DNA of 52,228 nt, taken from contig JAIBJM010000022.1 in assembly GCA_020029535.1 (NCBI GenBank), positions 1 to 52,228 of the forward strand, in the 5' to 3' direction. This DNA comes from Gammaproteobacteria bacterium. Its GTDB lineage: Bacteria > Pseudomonadota > Gammaproteobacteria > Steroidobacterales > Steroidobacteraceae. Below the pieces are notes generated by a model, which was given only the letters and a program-made list of their open reading frames with translations, was not told where the DNA came from and did not search any database. This document shows positions 1 through 9,738 of the stretch, one piece after another (within the stretch, counting starts at the first letter, position 1; the number at the start of each line of letters is the position of its first letter). The position numbers and the translations under genes were made by a program.

Positions 1-167
1 GCCGCTACGCGAACGATCGCAAGGTCATGGAGGCGGTACTGGCGCGCAAGATCCTGCAGGGCGGCGGCGGTAACTGGGGCGTGGTGCCGATGGTGCCGAA
101 CGAGCACGTGAAGCCAGCGGACGCTCTGTCGCTGGCGCGCTGGGTGCTGGACCAGCTGCCGAAGTAG
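1..167 (+). CDS. Class I cytochrome c domain, C-terminal fragment
   Basis: The window opens inside this gene; the frame starting at base 3 reads 54 residues to a TAG. The fragment has the end of a small monohaem cytochrome c: a VPMVPN segment whose Met is the expected second haem ligand, followed by the NEHVKPADA turn and a C-terminal helix (LARWVLDQLPK). In c551/c552-type cytochromes these are the Met loop and last helix. The CXXCH haem site lies upstream and is not visible, so I cannot tell a free periplasmic cytochrome from a cytochrome domain at the end of a larger dehydrogenase. Confidence 0.75.
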   Translation, partial: RYANDRKVMEAVLARKILQGGGGNWGVVPMVPNEHVKPADALSLARWVLDQLPK

Positions 168-259
168 GAATGCCGGGTCCGTGAAACTGGCAAAAATCGG
201 CTATCGGGGCCGGACGGCCGCGAGATTGCGCTCGTGATCGGCAAGGCGGGCCATCATAT

Positions 260-1576
260 ATGGACACCGCTCAATCCCGGCGGCGTCGGCATTCTGCGCA
301 ACAAAGTCGTGGACGAGACGGCGTGAACCGCAGGGCCTGGACGCTCGTCGCCTTTGCGTCCGGCCTGTATGTGCTGTCCTTCACGGATCGGGTCGTCCTG
401 TCGTTGCTTGTGGAACCGATCCGCGGCGAGATCCTGATGAGCGACACGCAGTTCAGCCTGCTGTTCGGACTGGGATTCGCCACGCTGTACATTCTGGCCG
501 GGCTGCCTCTGGCAACGCTTGTCGATCGGGGCAACCGCAGAAACATCATCTTCGCAGGCGTGGTGTTCTGGAGTGCGTCGACATTATTGGCGGGGTTTTC
601 GACCTCGTACTGGCACTTGCTGGTGACGCGCTCCGGCGTTGCGGTCGGGGAGGCAGCGCTTACGCCTGCGGTTGTTTCGATGATCGCGGATCATTTTTCG
701 CGCGAGAAACGCGCCTTGCCGACCAGCATCTACATGGCTGTCGGTGCCGTCAGCGGCACCGGCGCATTCATCGTTGGTGCGATGCTGGTGGCGTTGTCGG
801 ACGCGATCAGCGTGCCACTGGGACTTTCGCCATGGCGGCTTGTGTTGCTGCTCATCGGCACGCTCGGCATCGTGATCGGGTGCGTGTTCGCCATTGTGGT
901 CAAAGAACCGGCCCGGGTCGCCGAGCGTGTGCAGCAGGCGAGCGCACGTGACACCGCCCGTCACGTTCTCGACAACGCCGGCGTCTATCTGGGCATGTTC
1001 GCCGGTGCAGGGTTCATTCTGATGTTTGCGCAAAGCGTGGTGGCGTGGCTGCCGACATTGCTGGTGCGCGCATACGATATTGCGCCAGGCCGGGCGGGGC
1101 TGATCGTCGGTCTCAGCGCCGCGCCGGTGTCCCTGCTGGGGACGCTTTCCGTTCCGTTGCTTCTCAAGCGCTTTGATATGGCGCGCGCACCGCACCGGTT
1201 GTTCCAGCTGGCCATGGCCGCGGCGCTGCTGAGCCTGCCCTTTGTGCTCGTCGCGCGATCGGGCCTGATTCCGTTGATGGCGGCGATGTTGCCGGCGGCG
1301 TTGGGTTTTGCGGCGAACGCCGTGCTCTCGCCGGTGCTGGTTCAATTCGTGACGCCGGGCGCGATGCGCGGGCGTCTGGTCGCGCTCTATCTGGTCGTGA
1401 TGAGCATCCTCAGCGTCGGCGTCGGGCCGCTGGTCACGTCTTATGGGGCGCAATTCTTTTCTGGCGGCAACGCCCTGGGAGGCGGTCTGGTCGTGACCGC
1501 GGCGCTGGCGATTTTCTGTGCGCTGTGCTGTTTTCTCTACGGGCGGAAACGATCGATGTCCTACAATATAATGTGA
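260..1576 (+). CDS. MFS transporter (spinster/hexuronate-like)
   Basis: A 438-residue protein of the major facilitator superfamily, predicted to sit in the inner membrane. About 12 hydrophobic segments are visible, with the MFS loop 2-3 signature (LVDRGNRRNII, near residue 90) and a charged FTDR motif in TM1, which is common in spinster-type and hexuronate-type members. The substrate cannot be read from sequence. The first 21 residues are Arg/Gln-rich and atypical; an in-frame GTG at 323, preceded by GGACGAG, would give a 417-residue protein starting VNRRAWT and may be the true start. The gene stands alone on the plus strand. Confidence 0.85.
   Translation: MDTAQSRRRRHSAQQSRGRDGVNRRAWTLVAFASGLYVLSFTDRVVLSLLVEPIRGEILMSDTQFSLLFGLGFATLYILAGLPLATLVDRGNRRNIIFAGVVFWSASTLLAGFSTSYWHLLVTRSGVAVGEAALTPAVVSMIADHFSREKRALPTSIYMAVGAVSGTGAFIVGAMLVALSDAISVPLGLSPWRLVLLLIGTLGIVIGCVFAIVVKEPARVAERVQQASARDTARHVLDNAGVYLGMFAGAGFILMFAQSVVAWLPTLLVRAYDIAPGRAGLIVGLSAAPVSLLGTLSVPLLLKRFDMARAPHRLFQLAMAAALLSLPFVLVARSGLIPLMAAMLPAALGFAANAVLSPVLVQFVTPGAMRGRLVALYLVVMSILSVGVGPLVTSYGAQFFSGGNALGGGLVVTAALAIFCALCCFLYGRKRSMSYNIM
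1567..1572 (+). promoter_or_regulatory. Candidate -10 element (TATAAT)
   Basis: An exact TATAAT overlaps the end of the MFS gene, about 70 nt before the GTG start of the small protein at 1639. No good -35 hexamer lies 16-18 nt upstream, so this is a weak candidate promoter for the small gene. Confidence 0.3.
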
Positions 1577-1638
1577 GGGACTTACTATATTGACCGGATC
1601 GCCGCACGATAATGGGCAGCAGGTACGGGAGGATTGAC

Positions 1639-1926
1639 GTGTCCGACAAACGAATCCCGCCGCCGGAGGACGGGCAATCGAAGAAGCCGGAGCTGTCGCT
1701 CGAGGATACCCTCGCTGCGAAGGTACGACTGCGCTATCCCGACAAAGCCGCGCGCGCCGGTCAGGATCCCTATCGGCTCGATGAAGTGCCCAAGCCCGGG
1801 GAAGAGAAGCAAAAACCCACCGACCTGCGCGAGCTGTCGAAGTGGATCAAGGCCAAGCGCGAGATCGAGCAGCTGAAGGCCGCCGAACAGGATAAGGACG
1901 CGGACAAGAACGCGGACAAGAAGTAG
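1639..1926 (+). CDS. Small highly charged hypothetical protein
   Basis: A 95-residue protein starting at GTG 1639. This start is chosen because a strong Shine-Dalgarno GGGAGG (1627-1632) lies 6 nt upstream; the longer in-frame ATG at 1612 lies upstream of that site. The protein has no signal peptide or membrane segment. It is proline- and charge-rich, with a central segment SLEDTLAAKVRLRYPDKAAR, a helical region around residues 60-80, and a Lys/Asp tail built of repeated ADK units. I do not recognise a family. It converges on purT with only 8 nt between the stop codons. Confidence 0.6.
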   Translation: MSDKRIPPPEDGQSKKPELSLEDTLAAKVRLRYPDKAARAGQDPYRLDEVPKPGEEKQKPTDLRELSKWIKAKREIEQLKAAEQDKDADKNADKK

Positions 1927-1934
1927 CGGGCCGC

Positions 1935-3125
1935 TCAGCCCAGCCGTACACCCGCCTGCAGCGTCGTCACCATGGTCCGTGCCTTCGCGCGCGCAGATTC
2001 GACGTCATCACCCAACGCCAGTGCCACACCCATGCGCCGGTGCCCGGATACTTCGGGTTTGCCGAACAGACGCAGCGCCGTGTCCGGTACGCGCAGGGCC
2101 TGATCGAGGTTGCCGAAGCTGACGTTGCTGGAGTGACCGTCGACCAGCAGCGCGCAGGAAGCCGCGGGTCCGCGCTGACGGATCACCGGAATCGGCAGTC
2201 CAAGGATGGCGCGCGCATGCAGCGCGAACTCGGACAGGTCCTGCGAGATCAGCGTCACCAGTCCGGTATCGTGCGGACGCGGCGACACCTCGCTGAACAG
2301 CACCGTGTCGCCGTCGATGAACAGCTCGACGCCGAACAGTCCATTGCCGCCGAGACTGGCGGTCACTGCGGCGGCCATGCGTTGCGCTTCGGTGAGCACG
2401 CGCTCCTGCATCGGCTGCGGCTGCCAGCTCTCGCGGTAATCGCCATCGATCTGCAGATGGCCGATGGGCGCACAGAAGCTGGTCTGTCCGCCATGGCGCA
2501 CCGTCAGCAGCGTGATTTCGTAATCGAAGCGCACGAAGCCTTCGACGATGATGCGACCGCCTCCGGTGCGACCGCCGGCTTGCGAATAATCCCAGGCATG
2601 CTGCAGATCGGCCGCGCTGCGCACCACGCTCTGGCCCTTGCCCGAGGAGCTCATCACCGGCTTGACCACGCAGGGCATGCCCAGTGCCGCGACGGCGTCG
2701 CGGTATTCCGCTTCGGTGCCGGCAAAGCGATAGGGCGAGGTACGCAATCCCAGCTGTTCCGCGGCCAGGCGTCTGATGCCTTCGCGATCCATGGTCAAGC
2801 GCGCGGCGCGCGCGGTGGGAATCACGGTATGGCCTGCGCTTTCCAGTTCCAGCAGCGCCTGGGTGGCGATGGCTTCGATTTCCGGCACGATCAGCTGCGG
2901 CCGTTCGCGCTCCACCAGCGCGCGCAGCGCCTGCGGGTCCAGCATGTTGATCACGTGAGAGCGATGCGCCACCTGCATGGCCGGTGCGTTGGCGTAACGG
3001 TCGACGGCGATCACTTCGCAGCCGAAGCGCTGCAGCTCGATCGCCACTTCCTTGCCCAGCTCACCGGCTCCCAGCAGCATCACCCGGGTAGCGGACGGAG
3101 TGAGTGGCGTGCCGAGCATTGTCAT
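1935..3125 (-). CDS. purT: Formate-dependent phosphoribosylglycinamide formyltransferase
   Basis: A 396-residue ATP-grasp enzyme. PurT makes formyl-GAR from GAR, formate and ATP in purine synthesis, without folate. The N-terminal nucleotide-binding motif [13 protein letters not shown] (about residues 18-30), the ATP-grasp loop SSSGKGQS, and the C-terminal [11 protein letters not shown] metal/ATP site are all present, and the length matches the family. ATG 3125 is followed two codons later by another ATG (3119), and neither has a clear Shine-Dalgarno. The gene is divergent from the amidoligase operon across a 208-nt gap. Confidence 0.95.
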   Translation of the reverse strand: MTMLGTPLTPSATRVMLLGAGELGKEVAIELQRFGCEVIAVDRYANAPAMQVAHRSHVINMLDPQALRALVERERPQLIVPEIEAIATQALLELESAGHTVIPTARAARLTMDREGIRRLAAEQLGLRTSPYRFAGTEAEYRDAVAALGMPCVVKPVMSSSGKGQSVVRSAADLQHAWDYSQAGGRTGGGRIIVEGFVRFDYEITLLTVRHGGQTSFCAPIGHLQIDGDYRESWQPQPMQERVLTEAQRMAAAVTASLGGNGLFGVELFIDGDTVLFSEVSPRPHDTGLVTLISQDLSEFALHARAILGLPIPVIRQRGPAASCALLVDGHSSNVSFGNLDQALRVPDTALRLFGKPEVSGHRRMGVALALGDDVESARAKARTMVTTLQAGVRLG

Positions 3126-3257
3126 CGCAGGAATCTAGCATGGCGAACTGTGGGCGTGCCGCACGGTTCTGGTGCCGTGGGTCCGGCGCCGCGCGTTGGG
3201 CTGGTGCGCCGACAGTGGGCATTGACCGCAGGCCGCCGATTGGTCGCGCGCCTGCCG

Positions 3258-3273
3258 TGGCACAGAGCCTGCA
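3258..3273 (+). promoter_or_regulatory. Candidate sigma-54 promoter
   Basis: TGGCAC, 5 nt, then CTGCA places GG and GC exactly 10 nt apart, matching the -24/-12 consensus TGGCAC-N5-TTGCA with one mismatch. It lies about 60 nt before the ATG of the amidoligase operon. GC-rich DNA yields such matches by chance, so this is moderate evidence only. Confidence 0.4.
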
Positions 3274-3333
3274 ACGGTGCACAGTTGATTGCGCAGCCCG
3301 GCCCAATCCAGTGCACAGTAGCGCCAGGGAGCA

Positions 3334-4752
3334 ATGGGTTCGATGTTCTACAACGAGATGTACACGGGCGATGGCGCCGTGCGGTCGCACTATGCCGCGC
3401 TCGATCAGTGGCTGAAGCGGCAGTCCAGTGACTGGCTGGCGCAGAAGCGCGACGAGGCCGATGCATTGTTCCACCGGCTCGGCATTACCTTCGCGGTGTA
3501 CGGCGAGGAGCAGGGCACCGAGCGGCTGATTCCCTTCGACATCGTGCCGCGCGTGCTGCCGGCTTCCGAATGGCGCCTGCTGGAGGCGGGACTGACGCAG
3601 CGGGTGCGCGCGCTGAACGCCTTCGTCGGCGATGTGTATGGCGCGCAGCAGATTCTGCGCGCCGGCATCGTGCCCGCGGAGGCCATTCTCACCAATGCCC
3701 AGTACCGGCCGGAGATGCAGGATGTGCCGGTGCCCGGCGGCACCTATGCGCATATCGCCGGCGTGGACATCGTGCGCGCCGGTCCGGGCGAGTTCTACGT
3801 GCTGGAAGACAATCTGCGGGTGCCCTCGGGCGTGTCGTACATGCTGGAAGACCGCCGCATGATGATGCGGCTGTTTCCCGAACTGTTCTCGCTGCATTCG
3901 GTGGCGCCGGTGGAGCACTACCCCGAGGTGCTGATCAACAACCTGCGCAGCGTGGCGCCGGCCGGCATCGACGATCCCGCCGTGGTGCTGCTGACACCGG
4001 GACGCTACAACAGCGCCTACTTCGAGCATGCTTTCCTCGCGCAGCAGATGGGCATCGAGCTGGTCGAAGGCCAGGACCTGTTCGTGCGCGACGATTACGT
4101 CTACATGCGCACCACGCGCGGTGCGCAGCGCGTCGATGTGGTCTACAGGCGCATCGATGACGATTTTCTCGATCCGCTGGCCTTCCGGCCCGAGTCGGCG
4201 CTGGGCGTGCCGGGGCTGCTGACAGCCTATCGCGCCGGCCACGTCACGGTGGCCAATGCCATCGGCACCGGCATCGCCGACGACAAATCGGTGTATCCGT
4301 ACGTGCCCGAGATGATCCGCTTCTATCTGTCGGAACAGCCCATCCTCAACAATGTGCCCACCTGGATACTGCGCCGGCCGCAGGATTGCGCGCATGTGCT
4401 GGCCAATCTTTCACAGCTGGTGGTCAAGGAAGTCCATGGCGCCGGCGGTTACGGCATGCTGATCGGGCCGGCGGCCAGCACGGCGCAGATCGAGGAGTTC
4501 CGCGGCCGCATCCAGGCCAATCCCGAGCGCTACATCGCGCAGCCCACGCTGGCGTTGTCGGCCTGTCCCACCTTCGTGGAGTCGGGTCTGGCGCCGCGCC
4601 ACATCGACCTGCGGCCCTTCGTGCTGTCGGGGCGCGATATACAGATTGTCCCGGGCGGTCTGACCCGCGTGGCGCTGCCCGAAGGGTCGCTGGTGGTGAA
4701 CTCCTCGCAGGGGGGTGGCACCAAGGACACCTGGGTACTGGAGGACGGGTAA
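3334..4752 (+). CDS. Circularly permuted ATP-grasp protein (DUF404/DUF407)
   Basis: A 472-residue cytoplasmic protein of the circularly permuted ATP-grasp type 2 family. Visible hallmarks are FYNEMYTGDGAVRSHY at the N-terminus, the central segment HIAGVDIVR...EFYVLEDNLRVPSG, the glycine-rich loop VKEVHGAGGYGM near residue 365, and the C-terminal SSQGGGTKDTW. Comparative genomics predicts these enzymes are amidoligases that make small peptides or peptide tags; no substrate is established. The start follows AGGGAG by 3 nt; a second ATG at 3343 is possible. The stop overlaps the start of the alpha-E gene (TAATG), and the transglutaminase follows, which is the standard three-gene module. Confidence 0.92.
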   Translation: MGSMFYNEMYTGDGAVRSHYAALDQWLKRQSSDWLAQKRDEADALFHRLGITFAVYGEEQGTERLIPFDIVPRVLPASEWRLLEAGLTQRVRALNAFVGDVYGAQQILRAGIVPAEAILTNAQYRPEMQDVPVPGGTYAHIAGVDIVRAGPGEFYVLEDNLRVPSGVSYMLEDRRMMMRLFPELFSLHSVAPVEHYPEVLINNLRSVAPAGIDDPAVVLLTPGRYNSAYFEHAFLAQQMGIELVEGQDLFVRDDYVYMRTTRGAQRVDVVYRRIDDDFLDPLAFRPESALGVPGLLTAYRAGHVTVANAIGTGIADDKSVYPYVPEMIRFYLSEQPILNNVPTWILRRPQDCAHVLANLSQLVVKEVHGAGGYGMLIGPAASTAQIEEFRGRIQANPERYIAQPTLALSACPTFVESGLAPRHIDLRPFVLSGRDIQIVPGGLTRVALPEGSLVVNSSQGGGTKDTWVLEDG

Positions 4753-5693
4753 TGTTGAGCCGTACCGCCGATCATGTGTACTGGCTGGGCCGCTATGTGG
4801 AGCGCGCCGAGACGCTGGCGCGCGCGCTGGATGTGCAGTACCGCCTGTCGTTGCTGCCGCAGGGACCGCAGTCGGTAGCGGCCGGCTGGCTGGATACGCT
4901 GGATGAGCTGGGCCTGCTGCCGGCCTATCGCGAGCGTCACGGCGAAGTGGACAGCGAGCAGCCGGCGCAGTTCATCGCCTTTGACCGGCACAGCACGCTC
5001 AGCATCTACGGCTGCCTGAAGGCGGCGCGTGAAAATGCGCGCGCGGTGCGTGGCGCCATCACCTCCGAAATGTGGGAGACCATGAACGGCACCTGGCTGG
5101 AGGCGCGCGGCTTCGATCCGCAGCAGCAACGGCAGCGTGATCCCGGCGAGTTCATCGACTGGGTCAAGCACCGTTCGCAGCTGTTCCGCGGCGTCTGGCG
5201 CGGCACCATGCTGCGCGATGAGGGTTTTGCCTTCATGCGCGTGGGCATGTCGCTGGAACGCGCCGACGGCACCGCGCGCATTCTCGGCGCGCGGCTGGCC
5301 ACCGCCAGCGGCGGCACTGCGGTCAGCGGCTACTACCAGTGGGGCGTGCTGCTGCACGCGATGTCGATGTTCGAGAATTATCGCAAGCTGTTCCGCGAGG
5401 CGGTGGTGCCCGAGCGCGTGGCCGAGCTGCTGGTGCTGCGCGACGATGATCCGCGTTCGGTGCGCCGCGCAGTGGGCGATCTGTACACCGGCCTGCGCGT
5501 GGTGGCCAACCAGCAATCGCGCGAGACCGAACGGCGCGCCGGCGAACTCGAAGCCATGCTGCGCTTCGGGCGCATCGAAGCGCTGGTGGTGGACCGGCTG
5601 CGCGCCTTCCTCGATGACTGCGTGGTGCGGCTGCGTGACATCGATCGGCGCATCACCAGCGACTTCCTGGTGGCCATCGAGAGCGTGGCATGA
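4752..5693 (+). CDS. Alpha-E domain protein (DUF403)
   Basis: A 313-residue all-helical protein beginning at the ATG inside the TAATG overlap with the ATP-grasp gene. The signature WLGRYVERAETLAR near the N-terminus and the second motif MSLERADGTARIL (about residues 178-190) identify the alpha-E family, which is almost always encoded beside circularly permuted ATP-grasp enzymes. Its biochemical role is unknown; an accessory or peptide-ligase partner function has been proposed from context. It ends 1 nt before the transglutaminase ATG, so all three genes are probably translationally coupled. Confidence 0.9.
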   Translation: MLSRTADHVYWLGRYVERAETLARALDVQYRLSLLPQGPQSVAAGWLDTLDELGLLPAYRERHGEVDSEQPAQFIAFDRHSTLSIYGCLKAARENARAVRGAITSEMWETMNGTWLEARGFDPQQQRQRDPGEFIDWVKHRSQLFRGVWRGTMLRDEGFAFMRVGMSLERADGTARILGARLATASGGTAVSGYYQWGVLLHAMSMFENYRKLFREAVVPERVAELLVLRDDDPRSVRRAVGDLYTGLRVVANQQSRETERRAGELEAMLRFGRIEALVVDRLRAFLDDCVVRLRDIDRRITSDFLVAIESVA

Positions 5694-5694
5694 C

Positions 5695-6501
5695 ATGAAA
5701 CTGCACATCGCGCATCGCACTACCTACAGCTATGCCGCGCCGGCCGGCTACAGCATCCAGCTGCTGCGGCTGACGCCGCGCCGCGATGCCACGCAACGGC
5801 CGCTGCAGTGGCGGCTGCGCGTGCCGGGGCGCCGTGTCGAGCAGTTCGATGCCTTTGGCAACCAGACCCAGCTGGTGACGCTGGAAGGACCGCATATCGA
5901 GCTGGCCATCGAAGCCGAAGGCGTGGTCGAGACCCAGGAAGGCATGGCCGGCGTATTCCCGCATGAGGGCGCCCTGTCGCCGCTGGCCTACGTGGGCAGC
6001 ACCACGCTGACGCATGCCAGCCCGGCACTGGATGATCTGGCGCGCGGCGTCTTCGAGGGTGGCGTCGCGACGCGCGAACGCATCGAGAAACTGATGGAGG
6101 TGGTCACGCAGCGGGTCCGCTACCGGTCGGGCGCCACGCAGGTCACCGACAGCGCCGGCGACGCATTGATGCGCGGCGAGGGCGTCTGCCAGGACCAGGC
6201 GCATGTGGCCATCGCGCTGTGCCGTGCCGCCGGCATCCCGGCGCGCTATGTCAGCGGCTACATCTTCGACAGCGCCGCCGCGCGCAGCGCCAGCCACGCC
6301 TGGGTCGACATCTGGCTGGACGCCGAACAGCACTGGCTGAGCTGCGACATTACGCATCGCGCGCTGGCCGGCGCCACGCTGTGCCGACTGGCATGCGGAC
6401 GCGATTATCTGGACGCGGCGCCGGTGCGCGGTGTGCGCCGCGGTGGTGGCCACGAGCAGCTGGATGTCAGCGTCCAGGTGATCGACGCTTCGCAGCAGTA
6501 G
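5695..6501 (+). CDS. Transglutaminase-like cysteine peptidase of the amidoligase operon
   Basis: A 268-residue protein with an N-terminal beta-rich transglut_N domain (about residues 1-85) and a transglutaminase core. The catalytic triad is visible: Cys165 in GEGVCQD, His201 in SASHAW, and Asp218 in CDITH. No signal peptide is seen, so it is probably cytoplasmic. In this conserved module it is predicted to hydrolyse or rearrange amide bonds made by the ATP-grasp partner. The usual DPTN around the Asp is DITH here, a mild divergence. The start is the ATG immediately after the alpha-E stop. Confidence 0.9.
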   Translation: MKLHIAHRTTYSYAAPAGYSIQLLRLTPRRDATQRPLQWRLRVPGRRVEQFDAFGNQTQLVTLEGPHIELAIEAEGVVETQEGMAGVFPHEGALSPLAYVGSTTLTHASPALDDLARGVFEGGVATRERIEKLMEVVTQRVRYRSGATQVTDSAGDALMRGEGVCQDQAHVAIALCRAAGIPARYVSGYIFDSAAARSASHAWVDIWLDAEQHWLSCDITHRALAGATLCRLACGRDYLDAAPVRGVRRGGGHEQLDVSVQVIDASQQ

Positions 6502-6557
6502 TGCGTTGTTCTCGTGCGCACTAACATGTGGCTCCTCCATCATCCGGGGTGCCCCGC

Positions 6558-8303
6558 ATGTTCCAGATCCGTACTGCGCGCAACATCGGTGTGTTGTTGA
6601 TGGCCGGCCTGATCGCGGCCTGTTCGAGGCAGGCCACCGCACCGCCGCCGGCCGAGAGCGCGGCCTGGACCCGCTTCGCCAGCGATTTTGTCGAAGCTAC
6701 CTTCAAGGCACAGCCCATGTTCGCGGTGCAATCGGGCCGCCATGAATTCGACGGACAGATGCCGGACTGGAGCCGCGCCGGCATCATGGCCGAGATCTCC
6801 CGGCTGCAGCAGGCGCGGGCCGCCGCGCTGGCCATCGATGGCAACAGCATGTCGCCGGCGCAGAACTTCGAGCGCGACTACCTGATCTCGGTGCTCGACA
6901 ACAACCTGTTCTGGATGGCCAAGGCCGAGTTCCCGTTCCGCAATCCGGCCTGGTACGTCAATCAGCTTGATCCCGAGGTGTACCTGTCGCGGCAGTACGC
7001 ACCGCTCCCGCAGCGCCTGCCGGGTTACATCGGCTATGCGAAGAACATTCCGGCCATCGCAGCCAGCATCCGCGCCAATCTGCGCACGCCGCTGCCCAGG
7101 ACGTTTGTCGAATACGCCGTGCGCGCCTTCGGCGGCTTTGCCGATTTCTACCGCCAGGACGTGCCGAAGGTGTTTGCCGGTGTGCAGAACCCGGCTCTGC
7201 AAACGGAGCTGTCGCAGGCCAATGCCGCCGCCGCGCAGGCCATGAGTGAATTGCGCGACTGGTTCATCGCGCAGCGCAGGACCGCCAACGACAGCTTCGC
7301 GCTGGGACCGGAGCTGTTCGCGGCCATGGTGCGCGAGACCGAGGGCATCACGGTATCGGTGGCCGACATCAGGAAAGCCGGTGAGGTCGATGTGGCGCGC
7401 AATACCGCGGCGCTGAAGGCAGCCTGCGCAGCGTTCGCGCCCGGCGCCACGCTGGCCGACTGCATCGGGAAGGTGTCGGCGCGCAAGCCGCCGCAGGGTC
7501 CGGTGGCCGGCGCACGCGCGCAGCTGGCCAGCCTGCGACAGTTCGTCGTCGACAAGGGCATCGTGTCCATTCCCACTGACGAGCAGGCCCAGGTCGAGGA
7601 GGCGCCGCCCTACAACCGCGCCAATTCGGCTTACATCGTGATACCCGGCTTCTATGAGAAGAACGTGGCCTCGGTGTACAGCATCGCGCCGCCCGATCCG
7701 GCCTGGAGCAAGGCCGAGCAGGCCGCCTACATCGACGGCGAGACCGAACTGCTCAACACCACGGTGCACGAGGTGTGGCCGGGGCACTTCCTGCAGTTCC
7801 TGCATTCGAATCGCAGTCCGTCGGTGATCGGTCGGCTGTGGGTGGGCTATGCCTTTGCCGAAGGCTGGGCGCACTACAGCGAAGAGCTGATGTGGGAGAT
7901 GGGCCTGGGCAATGGCAATCCGGAGCATCACATTGCGCAGCTCACCGATGCGTTGTGGCGCGATGCCCGGCTGCTGTCGGCCATCGGCCTGCACACCGAA
8001 GGCATGACGGTGGCGCAGTCCGAGCAGCTGTTCCGTGAGATTTCATTCAGCGATCCCGGCAATGCGCGCCAGCAGGCTGCGCGCGGCAGCTACGATCCGG
8101 CCTACCTGAATTACACGCTGGGCAAGCTGGCCATCCGCAAGCTCCGCGATGACTGGGTGGCGAAGCAGGTGGCGGCCAAGCCGGGCAGCGATCCGAGCAG
8201 CTACTGGCGCGCCTTCCATGACCAGTTCCTGTCCTGGGGCGGACCGCCGATACCGCTGGTGCGGCGGCAGATGCTGCCCGGAGACACTGGCTCGCTGCTG
8301 TAG
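6558..8303 (+). CDS. DUF885 family lipoprotein, putative metallopeptidase
   Basis: A 581-residue protein starting at ATG 6558 (MFQIRTARNIG). This start places a lipoprotein signal peptide at the N-terminus, with Cys after LIAA near residue 22; a GTG at 6528 would add ten residues. The family marker HEVWPGH (about residue 405) and the downstream AEGWAHYSEEL, about 30 residues later, resemble a gluzincin HExxH plus Glu zinc site, so a cell-envelope metallopeptidase is plausible. DUF885 proteins of this length are common in Xanthomonadales-like bacteria, often in several copies. No operon partner is evident; ugd follows after 76 nt. Confidence 0.85.
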   Translation: MFQIRTARNIGVLLMAGLIAACSRQATAPPPAESAAWTRFASDFVEATFKAQPMFAVQSGRHEFDGQMPDWSRAGIMAEISRLQQARAAALAIDGNSMSPAQNFERDYLISVLDNNLFWMAKAEFPFRNPAWYVNQLDPEVYLSRQYAPLPQRLPGYIGYAKNIPAIAASIRANLRTPLPRTFVEYAVRAFGGFADFYRQDVPKVFAGVQNPALQTELSQANAAAAQAMSELRDWFIAQRRTANDSFALGPELFAAMVRETEGITVSVADIRKAGEVDVARNTAALKAACAAFAPGATLADCIGKVSARKPPQGPVAGARAQLASLRQFVVDKGIVSIPTDEQAQVEEAPPYNRANSAYIVIPGFYEKNVASVYSIAPPDPAWSKAEQAAYIDGETELLNTTVHEVWPGHFLQFLHSNRSPSVIGRLWVGYAFAEGWAHYSEELMWEMGLGNGNPEHHIAQLTDALWRDARLLSAIGLHTEGMTVAQSEQLFREISFSDPGNARQQAARGSYDPAYLNYTLGKLAIRKLRDDWVAKQVAAKPGSDPSSYWRAFHDQFLSWGGPPIPLVRRQMLPGDTGSLL

Positions 8304-8379
8304 CGGGACGGGCCTCTTTGTGTTCCGCCGGGCGTTCCGCTAGGCTGAGACTTTCCCAATATAGTCAAAGCCTTAGCAG

Positions 8380-9738
8380 ATGAAAGTTACGATTTTTGGA
8401 TCAGGCTATGTCGGCCTGGTGACAGGTGCTTGCCTGGCGGAAGCGGGCAATCACGTGATCTGCGTAGATGTGGACGCCGCCAAGGTGGCGCGGCTGAATG
8501 CCGGCGAGGTGCCCATCCACGAGCCGGGGCTGGAGGCGTTGATCGGGCGCAACCGCGAGGCTGGCCGCATCGAGTTCTCCACCGATGCCGTGGCCGGCGT
8601 GCGTCATGGCCTGTTCCTGCTGATCGCGGTGGGTACGCCACCGGGCGAAGACGGCTCGGCCGATCTGCGCCATGTGCTGACCGTGGCGCGCACCATTGGC
8701 GAGACGCTGGAGCAGTACGCCATCGTCATCACCAAGTCCACCGTGCCGGTGGGCACCGCCGACAAGGTCAATGCCGAAGTGAGCGCAGCGCTGGCGAAGC
8801 GCGACGTCAACGTCGAATACGACGTGGTATCCAACCCTGAATTCCTCAAGGAAGGCGCGGCCATCGCCGACTTCATGAAGCCGGATCGCGTGGTGGTGGG
8901 CACCGGCAATCCGCGTACCACCGAACTGCTGCGCGCGCTGTACGAACCCTTCACCCGCAACCGCGACCGGCTGGTGGTGATGGATGTGCGCTCGGCCGAG
9001 CTGACCAAGTACGCCGCCAACGCCATGCTGGCCACCAAGATCAGCTTCATGAACGAGCTGGCCAATATTGCCGAGCGCGTGGGGGCCGACATCGAGAAGG
9101 TGCGCGTCGGCATCGGCTCGGATCCGCGCATCGGTTACAGCTTCATTTACCCGGGCACCGGCTACGGCGGTTCGTGTTTCCCCAAGGACGTCAAGGCGCT
9201 GGTGCGCTCAGCGCACGAAGTGGGCTACGAACCAGCGCTGTTCGATGCGGTCGAAGCGGTCAACGAAAGACAGAAGAGTGTGCTGGTGCGCAAGCTCAAT
9301 CATGTCTACGGTTCCGCGCTGCGCGACAGGTGCTTTGCGTTGTGGGGCCTGGCCTTCAAGCCCAACACCGACGATATGCGCGAAGCGCCCAGTCGCGTGG
9401 TCATCGCGGCGTTGCAGGCCGCCGGCGCTACACTGCGCGCCTACGATCCGGTGGCCATGGACGAGGCGCGCCGCCAGCTTGGCGTGAATCCGGCGTTGAC
9501 CTATTGCAAAGGTCCCTATGAGGCGCTGGAAGGCGCCGATGCGCTGCTGATCGTCACCGAATGGCAGGAGTTCCGTAGTCCGGACTTCGACCGCATCAGG
9601 AAGCTGCTGAAGGCGCCGCGGATTTTCGACGGCCGCAATCTGTATGACCCGGCGCTGCTGGAGCGCTTCGGCATCGAGTACTACGCCGTGGGCCGTGGCC
9701 GCCCGGCGCTGGCCGGCTCGCATGAAGGAGTGAAGTGA
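8380..9738 (+). CDS. ugd: UDP-glucose 6-dehydrogenase
   Basis: A 452-residue enzyme that oxidises UDP-glucose to UDP-glucuronate with 2 NAD+, supplying acidic sugars for capsule or exopolysaccharide. The N-terminal Rossmann motif [17 protein letters not shown], the Thr-Glu region around SNPEFLKEG, and the catalytic Cys in GGSCFPKD (about residue 265) are intact, and the length is normal. A TATAGT hexamer at 8360-8365 could be a -10 element, but it would leave a very short leader. The stop overlaps manC by 1 nt, so ugd leads an operon of nucleotide-sugar genes. Confidence 0.95.
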   Translation: MKVTIFGSGYVGLVTGACLAEAGNHVICVDVDAAKVARLNAGEVPIHEPGLEALIGRNREAGRIEFSTDAVAGVRHGLFLLIAVGTPPGEDGSADLRHVLTVARTIGETLEQYAIVITKSTVPVGTADKVNAEVSAALAKRDVNVEYDVVSNPEFLKEGAAIADFMKPDRVVVGTGNPRTTELLRALYEPFTRNRDRLVVMDVRSAELTKYAANAMLATKISFMNELANIAERVGADIEKVRVGIGSDPRIGYSFIYPGTGYGGSCFPKDVKALVRSAHEVGYEPALFDAVEAVNERQKSVLVRKLNHVYGSALRDRCFALWGLAFKPNTDDMREAPSRVVIAALQAAGATLRAYDPVAMDEARRQLGVNPALTYCKGPYEALEGADALLIVTEWQEFRSPDFDRIRKLLKAPRIFDGRNLYDPALLERFGIEYYAVGRGRPALAGSHEGVK

